A stretch of 29,254 bases of DNA from JAYUDN01 sp043739785 (GTDB lineage: Bacteria; Patescibacteriota; Gracilibacteria; BD1-5; UBA2023): positions 1 to 29,254 of the forward strand of contig JAYUDN010000023.1 in the NCBI GenBank assembly GCA_043739785.1. The letters are read 5' to 3'. Shown piece by piece: positions 15,901 to 25,655 of the stretch; the first letter of the stretch is position 1, and each line of letters starts with the position of its first letter. The notes under the pieces are model-generated. The model did not search any database. It saw only the letters and a program-made list of their open reading frames with translations, and was not told the DNA's origin. The position numbers and the translations under genes were made by a program.

Positions 15901-18346
15901 CATCAAATTTTTGATTCAAACTCGTAGAGGTCATATTTTTTCCTTGATATTTCCAGGTATAACTGAGTCCCGACTTGGTTCCATCAATATTGATGGAATT
16001 CGAACCATCGATCGTGATATTTTGAGTTCTATCGATTACAAAGGCATCATTCTCATCACAGGCTTTCGGAGTGTCTTCGATGACATTGACTCAGTCTTTG
16101 GCCTCGATCAGAGCAAATGGATGTGTCGCATCAGTCGCATACATTCTTCGAGTTATCTGATTGGATTGCTTATCATCAGTACTTTTGACGGTAAGATTCA
16201 CGGTATAAGATCAGCTTTGTTTAAATACGTGTTGTACGGCTTTTGCAGATCAGAGAATCGAGGGAGTTCCATCACTAAAAGACCATTCATAAAAGTAGGC
16301 ATTTGGAGAATCTGCAGAGAGATTGATGACATCGCCTATTCTTGCTACCATGGGGTCAATATCGAGGTGGACCGAAAGGAGGGAAGTCACTACTACCTTG
16401 ATTTCTGTTGTAGTTACTTTTCCGAACGCATTGGCTATTGTCAGGTTGACCGCATGCTCACCAAGACTCGTAAAAGTATAGGTTCCGATGGCACCATTTT
16501 TCTGACTATTCTCGAGATCGACGACTGATCCATCAACTCTCCAGGTATAGGTAAGACCAGTCGACTTCGAAGTATCCGCATCGAAACTCCGTGACGCATC
16601 GAAGACGTAGAGGTTTGGTGTTTCTCCATTTTTATTGGTTACTTCAAGGTTGGGAACGGGATCTTTCGATTCTATCGAAATCTCTCTGGAGTCTATATCT
16701 TCCTTACCGTTTGGATTTTTTGCATGGAGGGTTACCGTATATCTCCCGACCTTTTGGAAGACAAAACTGGTAGAATTCCCGTCTGAGGAAAGGATTTTAC
16801 TATTGTTTGATTGGTCGAGTATCTCCCATCGGTAGACAATATTGCTCCCCTGTGAAAAATAGGAAAGGGCACTAAATCGAAATGTTTCTCCGATAAATCC
16901 ATGATCCTTCTCTATTTGTATGACCGATGTTGGATCAACTACGAGGAGGGTGAGCGTTTTCTTGAAGGTTTGGTCTTGATTGTTGATGAGCTCAAGCGAA
17001 AGAGTGTATTTTCCATCATTAGCAAAGACTTGCCGTTCGAGCTGGGGAGCTCCAGCATAGCTTATCTGATTTTCATTTCCGAAATCCCAGGTTGTTTTTT
17101 GTATGACAGTTCCATTGGTTCCTCTTGAGGCAGTCGCATCGATCATAAGTCCTGCTTTTGCCATAGCTGGATTGATCTTGAAAGTAGAGAGATCACTGAC
17201 ATTGACTCCATTGATAAACATAGTTATGTTCCCGATTCGAGGTTTGACCTCTATTTGTTTCGAGTCAGAAAAAGGAAGGACGTCGATCCTTCATTTTTTG
17301 TTTCGACTTCCTGATACAATATCGAGAAAAACCGTATAGGTCTGTTCATCAGAAAAGGTATAGGTAAATGTTGGTCCACGACCAAGCTCTTTGCGCACAC
17401 CACCATTGATGCGAGTCCACCATATGAAGTTATCCCGGGAGGGGACAACTCAGCTTGGATCTTTTACATTCGTTGCCCGAAAGGTAACCGTGAGTGGAGC
17501 ATTTCCTTCTACCGGTGAGGCATCTATCTGACCAGAAATTTTCTCTATTTGAGCACTCGAAATAAATGTACTGATTCCAGAAATAAGGTTAGCAACGTCT
17601 CGAGTGGATCCTGGATTTTTCTCGGCGAGCTGGAGGTAGAGATCGATTCCCCGTTTGAGACTATCATTCTTTACACTTGATTCTGGATCATCCGGGAGGG
17701 TATTGTATCCCTCGTTGATAAGGTTTCTCGCGTCTCAGATGAGACTACTACTTATTTTTCCATTGACTCGGAGTTCCGTCTCGAGTTGCTCTCCTATTGC
17801 CTGAAGTTTTTTTTTATACTCATTGAACGTATTATTGTCATTTTCAGTATAGTTTGCTGCGCTTACTTCGGGCATCCAGTTGAGGAATGCTGCCGGTTTT
17901 ATCACCGAATTCATGATGACCGTTACAATACTATAGGCAAGCCACATGATAACAATTCCTACAATGACGTATACTATAATATTTTTTGCTTTTTTCGCCT
18001 TCTCTTCATCTCCCGCTCCAATCATAAGCTGAAATCCTGCCCAGATAATATAAATAACGGCAATAATGGTAACAAATCCGAGGAAATACTTTACGACTCG
18101 TATGGCATATTGACTCGCCGTCTCATCTGTCCTGATACCAGCAACCTTGAGAATGCCTCCTATGTTTCAAACGCCGCTTTCTATACACTTTCCATCTGGA
18201 CATGGATCGTAAGGGATTTTTCCTTCATTACAATTGACCCCCATATTGAAGAGGCAAACCGCATTGGTCGTAGAGGTACCTCCGAAAAATACCCATAGTC
18301 CCATGAAAATAGAGAGAAAAACTGAGATTTTTAAAAGAAGTTTCAT
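12908..18346 (-). CDS. Giant fusion: T4SS-pilin-like hairpin, PKD repeats, membrane helix, PxWL-motif tail
   Basis: 1812 residues in one uninterrupted code-25 frame with more than 15 UGA glycines. Parts in order: a signal or membrane helix (about 5-25); a Cys-containing stretch; two helices (about 83-101 and 123-145) around the basic loop GAGDEEKAKKAKN, which matches the T4SS_pilin-like family common in CPR bacteria; a linker; then about 1200 residues of PKD/Ig-like beta domains (e.g. IQKTTWDFGNENQISYAG, NGKEDIDSREISIESKDPVP, YYWDFNGDGIIDKKGTES); a membrane helix at about 1445-1471 followed by basic SKRKNN; and a 340-residue acidic, Pro/Ser/Thr-rich tail. The tail carries five WL motifs (VPDWL, IPEWL, IPEWL, LPDWL, LPSWL). 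Charge placement predicts PKD outside and tail inside. The ATG at 18346 begins a good signal sequence. A surface adhesin or pilus-associated role is inference. Confidence 0.85.
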
Positions 18347-18408
18347 AACGCTTGGACGAAAGGTAATTATATATTGTACTCTATCATAATTTCTTATGAA
18401 ATGCAATT

Positions 18409-19830
18409 TTATTCTAGTATATTGCTACAATTGGTTCAAATGCCTACTTGATAGAGGGTTTGATCGATTTCACACTGTATTTGTTTCGCGAGTGACGATA
18501 ACGCTTTGTTTATATCTAAATTATTATTTCTGTCAATAATTTTATAAAGTCAATCTTGGTATGTGCTCCACACTCCATAGTGAAAAATAACATTTTCCTG
18601 ATCATCTTGGATAAAACTTCCCATCTTCGCTCGTGTAAATGATGTAGAAAGTGCCGTATCTGCCTGACGGGCATGGAACGAGGTTTGAGCACCGAGGTAG
18701 TACGGGAAGGCCTCTAAGTATTTTGCCTCGGCTCATTCGGTTGTTAGAAATTCGAGAAACTTGAGCGCATCACCTTTATTCGTAGAGGCTTTTGAAACGG
18801 CGAAGTATGAGTATCGAGCGATCGTCTTCTTCGGACTATCAAGTGACACCTGGAGCATCGGGGCGGTGAGAATGATATCAGAGTGAGACCCATCACCGGC
18901 ACGTTTTTTTGCGTACTCGATCTCCCGAATGAGTGAAGGGTATCAAAATATCATCCCCACTTCCCCTCGAACAAAGAGGTCAGTCATCGTAATGTTTTGA
19001 TCGATCATTTTTGATTTCAGAGCTGTCGTGCCTTCGAGTTTTGGTAGTTCTTTTCCGGTTGAACTGTCTCATTCCGGTAGGGTAGAAGTGGTTTGTGATT
19101 CTCCAGTATATGAAAGAAAAGTTTTAACTCCCTTGGATCCATTCTCGAGTGATTTGTAGTCCTGTACTTTATTGTAGCTTAAAAAAAGACTTATGAGATC
19201 TGTCCCATTTTGGATATAGCGAGGACTCATCCCGAGTCCAGCGGGAAGGACCCCTTCTTGTTGTTGGGAGTATAGTAGGTCCAGATCGACCCAAGTCTTT
19301 GGAAAGGTAGGATAGGCAGATTTGTTGTAAAATATCCCCATCGTTTCATATCCGAGGGGAATTCCTTTTAGATAGGTCGTCTTTGTTTTATCCGTTTCGC
19401 TCGTCACCTCAGTAATAAGTGAAGTAAAGAAAACCTTATCAAACCGTTTGTAGAAGTCATCTATATTGATACTTCATTCAGGAATAGGTTCTATTTTTGA
19501 TTCGAGGAGGTCATCTTTTCCAGCATCTATGACGAAAATATCTGGACCCTTTCCATCCGCAAGTACCGAAAGTAATGTTTTATGGTAGTCCTCATACGAT
19601 CCAAATTTTACAATTTCTATGGTGGTTTTTTTATATTCTGGATGGGCCAGTTTGAATCCATCGACTATGGGAGTAAATCACTCAGAGGAATCTCCTACTA
19701 CCCAGATGGTCAGTTTTTTTGCCACCGTACTTGGTGTATTCTGGACTTGAGACATCTTCCAACCCCCGAACATAATAGCCACAATCAGGATACCCAAGAT
19801 GGCGAAGAAAATAATTTTACGAGGAGACAT
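18409..19830 (-). CDS. Extracellular solute-binding protein, family 1 type
   Basis: 473 residues. An N-terminal hydrophobic anchor (IIFFAILGILIVAIMFGGW, about 5-23) without a lipobox Cys is followed by the start of a family 1 binding domain: KKLTIWVVGDSSE, then DYHKTLLSVLADGKGPDIFV (family signature), GIPLGYETMGIFYNKSAYP, RGEVGMIFGYPSLIREIEYA, and SKASTNKGDALKFLEFLTTE. Such proteins bind sugars or other small solutes for ABC importers. No permease or ATPase gene lies nearby, so its partner is elsewhere or it works differently. UGA encodes Gly at several sites, for example in EVGMIF-Gly-YPS. The gene is 62 bases upstream of the giant PKD gene and in the same direction. The ligand cannot be predicted. 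Confidence 0.88.
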
Positions 19831-19900
19831 AGAGGAAAAAAGAAAGGTGCTTTTGATATAATAAGCGATGCCCCTATCTTAGTGATAGAATGAGAAAAAT

Positions 19901-21349
19901 CTACTTTTTTTCGAGATTTCCGAGCATTTGAATCATAGTCTGCCTCGTCAGTATAGATTTTGGATATATTTTTCATCCACGAGCCTTTGTGGAATAGGCG
20001 TAGTCTTGTATGGATGCGAGATGAGGGTTGAGATTTTCTACATCCGCGTAGATTTTCATTTGAGATGGATTTTTTGGAAGTTTTCCGATATTGACGATGA
20101 GTTCGATAAATTCTTCTTTGGAAAGGATTTTATTTGGATAGAGGTAGCTTCCGAGGAATATTCATTTGGTATCTCAGGAAAGTGCATACCCCTGAAGCTC
20201 GTCACCTATTGGGATATCTAGGAACGGGCTTGTCCCTTGGCTTGGAGGTATCTTATAAAAATCCATCAGCGTCATAATTGCTTCACGTTGAGTCACACTC
20301 CCTTTTGGATCAAGCTTATCAATGCTGGATTGGAAAAGACACTTCTCATCGATGAGTTTATAGAGTATCTTCCCAAGTCCAGAAGCCGGACTGACATCTG
20401 TATATCGTTTCTTCTCGCAGGTTTTTTCTTTGGACTCTGATGAAGAAGCATAGGTGACGGAGCTTGTATTTTTTTCACTGTTCACATTATCTACGAGATT
20501 CTGATTATTCCATCCAGAGAGGTGACTTTCGATATAAGCCAAGGGGTGGATGGTATATTTTTTTGCGAGGTCTGCATGGAGTCAGATATTGATAGCGTCG
20601 AAAAAACCGACTCCAGCAGCTCGTGAGTCACTCGAGGTGAAATGCCAGTAGGGGTGAAATGGCGCATCATCCGTATCAATCTGAATATGAAGATGAGGGG
20701 TCGTCGTTATCCCAGTAATTCAAACTCGACCGATCATATCTCACTTTCGAACCTTGCTTCCTTCCGTGACGATAATTTCAGAAAGATGGAGGTATGCAGA
20801 AAAAAGCGTTCCGATGCCACCACCGGGAAGGGGAACCTTATCATGTCGAACGACGATGTATTTCGTACCCACGCTGTCAGCTTCTATGGTTTTCACTACG
20901 ACTCCATTGGCGATGGAGAGTACAGGAGTACCGATAGGCGCGCGGATATCAATGCCAGGGTGTCCTCCGTTATTTTCTTTATAGTCCAGATAATAATCCC
21001 CCATATAGACCACAGGATAGGTATACCTCGCAAGGAGGGAGGTTTTATTGGTACCTCGATCATCCGCAAGTACCGAGAGATCATAGTGTGGAATGGGTAA
21101 AAATTCTGAAATAGAAATATCCTCAAATCGTTTTGACTTATCTTGATTTGATATATGTGTCCAGTCTGGAACATAGGTAATTGGTTCTGTAGTTCCGTCG
21201 AACGGGTCACTTGATATATTCGAATAATTGGCACTACTCGCTGACATGTAAGGAATCCAGACTTGTTTTATGGCAATAGCCATGCCTAAAACACAATTTA
21301 TTCCCCAAATCACCAGAATTGGTTTTATGAGATGTATATTGGTATTCAT
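19901..21349 (-). CDS. M23 peptidase with C-terminal SLH-like region
   Basis: 482 residues. An N-terminal membrane helix (about 7-28) is followed by an M23 (LytM-type) zinc endopeptidase domain: GGHPGIDIRAPIGTPVLSIA (zinc His and Asp), YIVVRHDKVPLPGGGIGTLF, YLHLSEIIVTEGSKVRKGDM, IGRVGITGITTTPHLHIQID (HLH zinc motif). All expected metal ligands are present, so it should be active on peptidoglycan cross-links. The C-terminal 170 residues resemble SLH-type repeats (VTQREAIMTLMDFYKI, SPFLDIPIGDELQGYAL, ILSKEEFIELIVNIGK), which often bind secondary cell-wall polymers. ATG 21349 was chosen over 21376 because the latter lies inside the -10 element. It may trim wall for pilus assembly or division (inference). 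Confidence 0.9.
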
Positions 21350-21374
21350 GGCCTGGAATTTATAGTTCCCAAGC

Positions 21375-21403
21375 ATTGTACCACATCTATTTTAGAATTG
21401 CAA
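21375..21403 (-). promoter_or_regulatory. Promoter of the M23 peptidase gene
   Basis: On the minus strand TTGCAA (21403-21398) and TACAAT (21380-21375) are separated by 17 bases, with the start about 19 bases before the ATG at 21349. It lies at the 3' end of the prepilin gene, so the peptidase can be expressed separately. Confidence 0.6.
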
Positions 21404-21406
21404 ATT

Positions 21407-22072
21407 TTAGAACTTACTCTTCCAATTCGTCAATTCAGTGTTGAGGATGACTTTTTTGTAGACGGCAGATCCGGTAAACGCCTGGTCGTACCACTTTACA
21501 ATACTAGAAACATTCATAATTCCCGTTCCTGTATACGTGATATGGATTTCTCGGGCAAATTTCGAGATACATCCCGTAGAAGTTGCCGTCGTACAGTTTC
21601 CGGCAAAGGTCCCGGTCTGGGTTGCGAATCCTTCATTATCGACAAATACCTTGTACTTTGTATGATATCCAATCCAGTTTGTCGTAGAATCTACAGGGGA
21701 TGCATTATCCGAAACGATACCACTTAACGTCCAGACACCAGTATCATCATAGAGGATATATGAACCAGTTCCGATATGAGCTGCACTTGGAAAAGCCGTT
21801 CCGATACAGTTTACGCTATAATTCAGGGTATTCCAACAGTTCGTGCGATCGCTTGAAAATTTGACCCAGTTAGTATTTCGCATGATGATGACTCATTCCA
21901 TCCCATCTCGAGCGATATTGATCGCTTTAATGGTATTTTCTGTATGGTCTGAAAGTTTTCTTCCGGATCCAATAATAGAAAATGCACTGACAACTCCAAG
22001 TGAAACAATTCCAAGCACCGCAATGACTTCCATAAGCGTACTTCCCGATGCTTTCCCAAAAAAATGCTGCAT
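21407..22072 (-). CDS. Type IV prepilin-like protein
   Basis: 221 residues. A short basic leader (MQHFFGKASG) is followed by the class III cleavage and helix region STLMEVIAVLGIVSLGVVSA, with Glu at position +5 of the mature protein. Cleavage after Gly10 by the prepilin peptidase (encoded at 24106) would leave Ser rather than the usual Phe or Met at +1. The body continues IKAINIARDGMEGVIIMRNT, a pattern seen in CPR pilins where a processed-helix protein has a small beta domain, here with four Cys (NCWN, NCIG, GNCTT, TGCIS) that could form two disulfides. One UGA Gly (ME-Gly-VIIM). It is a pilin or minor pilin of a surface filament. Confidence 0.88.
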
Positions 22073-22096
22073 ACGCTAGGTATTATATAAATTCGT

Positions 22097-23482
22097 CTAC
22101 TGTGGAGTCGCTGACTCTGGAGTTTCTTTTACGATGGTAAAGAGTTGTTCTGAAATCATTTTGTCATTTGCATCATAATATCGAATTTTGTAGAGGTTAA
22201 TCCCCTCATTCATAGTATTATAATCTTTATTGGCAAAGTAGTACCAGTCGGTTGATAGTGGTCGGAATTTTGTCAGTTTAAAATCATTGATCGTAATCGA
22301 TTTTACCGTATCTATAGGTACAATTCCTTCAATACGAACAATATTTTCTGTCGTTTTATAGGGATTTTCTTTGGGGGCAACGATACTAAAAAGTTTATCA
22401 TTGATCGGATACGAGGTTACCATTGGTTTTTGCATATTTTCGATAGATTTTGCACTCGCATAAACGGTAATAAATCACTTCGAAATCAAGTTATTTGAGG
22501 TGTCATATCCTTTATATATGATGTCATTGATTTCATTGTCGATTCGAAAATCTTTGTAGACGAATGTACCATCCACTGGACTCACCGAAGCTTCCTTATT
22601 GTTAATAGTCACCTTGGAAACAGAGCTATTTTTGATAACTCCTGATACGTCGAATGTATTCTTACTCGAAATAGATTCATGAGCCGGACTCATAATCTGT
22701 AGATCCTGGTCAGAAGTGCCTATGGTTCCGATAATCGTCCCCGTATTACTTATAATTTTACCAGTTGAGGTTACATTTGGGATATTTTTTATTGACTGGA
22801 GGAGATCATTCCCACCGTGTCGTATGAAAAAATCGTCGGCTCGAATAGAATCATCTATAATCTCTATTTTATCATCGAGATTGAGCCCCGGCATCTTTAC
22901 CTCAGAGTTCAGAATTGTTATTTTTTTCCCGGCCCCAAGAGATATCGTCGTCGATCAAACTTGAGCATTTATCTTCCCTTTGAGTACGTATACCGTGCTT
23001 CACTGGTTGTTCTGGATTCCTATACAAACGGATGCTTCCACAGGAAAAAGTGTGATATTTTTGAGTTTTATGACCGAAGAAGAGTTACCCTCTATCCATG
23101 ATGTCCCATTGACGAGCTCTATCTTATCACGACTGGTATCCTTGCCAAGGTAGGAAAGAGCTCAGTGAATCGATATGAATCATGTAAGTCCTCCATCCTG
23201 GGAATGAAATCCTCATTCTCCACTTTCTACCTCTGCTTTCAAGTCGGTATCAAAAAGTTTTTCTTCCCCATCAATGCTTTTTTTGATAGTGCTCGTGAGG
23301 TAGACAGAGAGCGTCGAACCAGTACTCTTATCTATGAGAATATAATTTCCAGTGGCTGTTGTCTCACTCGAGTGACTCATAAACCTCCATCAGAGAAATA
23401 TAAGGAGGAGAAGACTAATCAACCAAAATGATTTTGGCATACCTGCGGAGAGAGAAGACGCGTTTCGGGAGACGTTTCGCAT
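22097..23482 (-). CDS. Surface protein with possible FecR-like and Ig-like domains
   Basis: 461 residues. An N-terminal basic stretch and helix (FWLISLLLLIFLGW, about 19-32) act as signal or anchor. Residues about 45-260 are beta-rich and resemble a FecR-type domain (ILIDKSTGSTLSVYLTSTIK, VYVLKGKINAQVGSTTISLG). Two Ig-like modules follow: one around IMSPAHESISSKNTFDVSG with VSKVTINNKEASVSPVDGTF, and one around MVTSYPINDKLFSIVAP with SITINDFKLTKF. This order is common in CPR cell-surface proteins. The ATG at 23482 is preferred over 23440 since it leaves a seven-base gap to the preceding stop. Many UGA glycines occur in the N-terminal half. It probably acts outside the membrane beside the pilin. 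The domain names are by appearance only. Confidence 0.78.
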
Positions 23483-23489
23483 AAGAGAG

Positions 23490-24023
23490 TTATGATTTTG
23501 GAAGTATTGATTCGATGACGGCATAGGTTGCCTCTTTTCCATGGGGGACCCTGATCGAGACCGTATCTCAGACCTGACATTTATGAAAGGTTATTGCAGC
23601 AAGGAGAACATTGTATGCGGCATCTTCAGTATTGATTTGATACTTTTCACCATGCTGAACGATGACTCATTTTTTTGTTTCGTACTCGATTTCTTTGATG
23701 ATTTTATAGACAATTTTTCATGATCCATCGATTGTTGCCTTGAGTTTGCTTCCCTGGACCAGCAGTGATTTTGATGCGTAGTTTTGTGGTACAGGATAGA
23801 TACTTCCATCTGATCCGAGCATACCATCTCCTGTAAATACTCATTCGATGATTTTTTCGCTACCGTTACTATAGCTTGAGAGGCCTTCTGTATCGAACTC
23901 GAGTTCTTCTTTGCCATCATCTTCGACCATCGTCGCGATTATTTTTTTGGCTGAATTGATAGAATTTTGTGCGAGAACGATGAGATCGCGGATATTCTTG
24001 AGTTTTTTATTGGTATCTGACAT
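23490..24023 (-). CDS. Conserved CPR-type protein of unknown function, 177 residues
   Basis: An N-terminal helical segment (KNIRDLIVLAQNSINSAKKI, about 9-28) is followed by a compact beta domain with FTGDGMLGSDGSIYPVPQNY, ASKSLLVQGSKLKATIDGSG, then KIVYKIIKEIEYETKKGVIV and VGDTVSIRVPHGKEATYAVI. I recall similar proteins with a DGKxYPVPxNYASKS segment in many CPR genomes, without known function. There is no signal peptide or membrane helix, so it is probably cytoplasmic. A promoter lies just upstream, and the surface protein at 22097-23482 begins seven bases after its stop. UGA supplies four glycines. Confidence 0.8.
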
Positions 24024-24046
24024 AAATGTATGTAATAAGTAGTTTG

Positions 24047-24074
24047 ATTATATGGGATATTCTACTTCTGTCGA
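24047..24074 (-). promoter_or_regulatory. Promoter of the 177-residue protein gene
   Basis: On the minus strand TCGACA (24074-24069) and consensus TATAAT (24052-24047) with a 16-base spacer. The leader would be about 17 bases to the ATG at 24023. Confidence 0.55.
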
Positions 24075-24105
24075 GTAGAGAGTAATTGACTATTTAAAAT
24101 AATAT

Positions 24106-25095
24106 TTATATATTCATAATTGATAAGAAGGTTGAAAGGTACGCATCGATATCCGAGGAAAAGAAAAGGACAAGCATCCAACCAATTCATAAAAATGGCC
24201 CGAAGGCAATCTGTGCCTTGCGGTTTTTCGTAACGATGATATATCCAATCCCAAAAATACTTCCAAGAATATAGGCAAAAACAAAGCTTACAACCCCATG
24301 ACTCAGTCCAAGCGTCAGTCCGATAAAGAGCGCAATTCTCAAGTCACCACCGCCGATCCAAGTCGGTATTTCTTCTGTTGAAACCTCTTCAGATTCTTCC
24401 TTGAGAAAGTATCAAAAACTCAGAATATGGAGTGGGTAGAGAAAGTAGGAAAGAATTATTTCTCCAAAGAGGCGAATATTTCATTTGTTGAGGGCGTAGA
24501 TTCCTCCTGGAATCAGGATTTGCAGGTAGAAAAAACTGTAGAGTACCCATGCTCAGAGAAGGCTATTCCCGAGGAGAGAGCTTTCTCATAGTCGGTAGCT
24601 ATAGAGGGTACTTAGAAAAGGGGAATGTGCATAGGTTGAAACAAACAAAGTGGCCAGAGCGAGGTATATTCCTGGAATAAGGGCTTGGTCCGGTATTTCC
24701 ATATAGAGAATATCATACCAAATATAAATACTGGTTATAAAGGCAAATATAAGTAGAAGAAGTGCTCCAGGTGAAAAAATTGGAACCGAGAGAGATGAGA
24801 CCACGTAAGCAATTCCTCCGAACCAGATCCCCATAGTGAGCTCAAGGAGGGGATAGATGGTAGGGATAGGCTTTTTACAACTGGCACATTTTCCTCACTG
24901 AAAAATATACGAAAATACTGGTACAAGTTCTGTGGCTCTTAATGTGTGATGACAATCGGGGCATTGGCTCCTACCAGTCCAGATTCCTCAGATATGATGC
25001 TTCCATCGATAGATCAGAACACTTGAGAAGCTTCCGAAAATCATCCCGAGCAAGATAAAGGACCCTAGAGTGAAAAGAGAGAATTGGGGTTCCAT
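24106..25095 (-). CDS. pilD: Type IV prepilin peptidase (leader peptidase/N-methyltransferase)
   Basis: 329 residues. It cleaves class III leader peptides and methylates the new N-terminus in the inner membrane; the prepilin at 21407-22072 is a likely substrate. The N-terminal helix contains IFGSFSSVLIYRW. The methyltransferase-type cytoplasmic loop has both zinc pairs, CPDC and CASCKKPI, followed by YPLLELTMG. The first catalytic Asp lies in YIWYDILYMEIPD, and the second in the GGGDLRIALFIGLTLGL motif (about residue 250). The C-terminus has TKNRKAQIAFGPFLGIGW. All active-site features are present. The start at 25095 overlaps the end of the recO-like gene by 31 bases. UGA glycines occur throughout. 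Confidence 0.95.
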
Positions 25096-25655
25096 GAAAG
25101 AAGGGAATATCGGATAGAAGATTGGACAGAAGGAAGGAGAGCCATTTGTATTTTTTCTGAGTAGAGAACCCGCTCGATCGGCGTTCTATCGATATGAGTA
25201 TAAATACCTTTGAGTTCCTTGGAAGTCTCAAAAAACTCAGAAGAGAGGATGCCAGACTGTTTCATAAATCGACAGAGGAAGAGTGTGAGCTTCAGCTCTG
25301 TATTTATCCCATTGATGGATTCCACAAAGGTTTTATAATCTCAGAGAATTCCATGCTGGGGAAGGTTTTCCATGCTAAATAAGGATACTACCCTCAGTAT
25401 CTCAAGATAGCTGATAAGCTCTTTATATTTCCAGATTCGCTGCATGGGGCTCCATCGAGGTGTGATACTTTGAACGATATTGATTCCATTTTTTCGATAT
25501 AAAACTACCTCACAGAGGGATCAGATATCTCCACCACATTCTTTTGCATACGACCAGGAAGTGACTCGGCCATACTCTTCCGTCAAAAGGGAGATGAGTA
25601 TTTTCTTATCCCGTATACGCGTTTTCTTGAGGATGATAGCTTCAATTTTATACAT
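25065..25655 (-). CDS. recO: RecO-like DNA repair protein
   Basis: 196 residues. The N-terminal OB-fold start MYKIEAIILKKTRIRDKKIL with LISLLTEEYGRVTSW is typical of RecO, which helps load RecA onto SSB-coated single-stranded DNA in gap repair. The remainder is helical (IWKYKELISYLEILRVVSL, TELKLTLFLCRFMKQSG) but diverged, and the protein is shorter than the common 230-250 residues. The four-Cys zinc site of some RecO proteins is not visible. The ATG at 25655 overlaps the TAA of the preceding gene as TAATG, indicating coupling, and its 3' end overlaps the prepilin peptidase gene. Assignment rests mainly on the first 40 residues. Confidence 0.7.

Noticed and set aside
15647..16528. Long plus-strand frame of 293 codons opposite the giant PKD gene
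   Set aside because: The minus-strand frame has PKD motifs and one consistent frame for over 5 kb; this one is an antisense shadow.
10535..18346. Many broken genes or a pseudogene cluster caused by frameshifts
   Set aside because: All breaks are in-frame TGA codons in a single frame, and reading them as Gly gives continuous domains.
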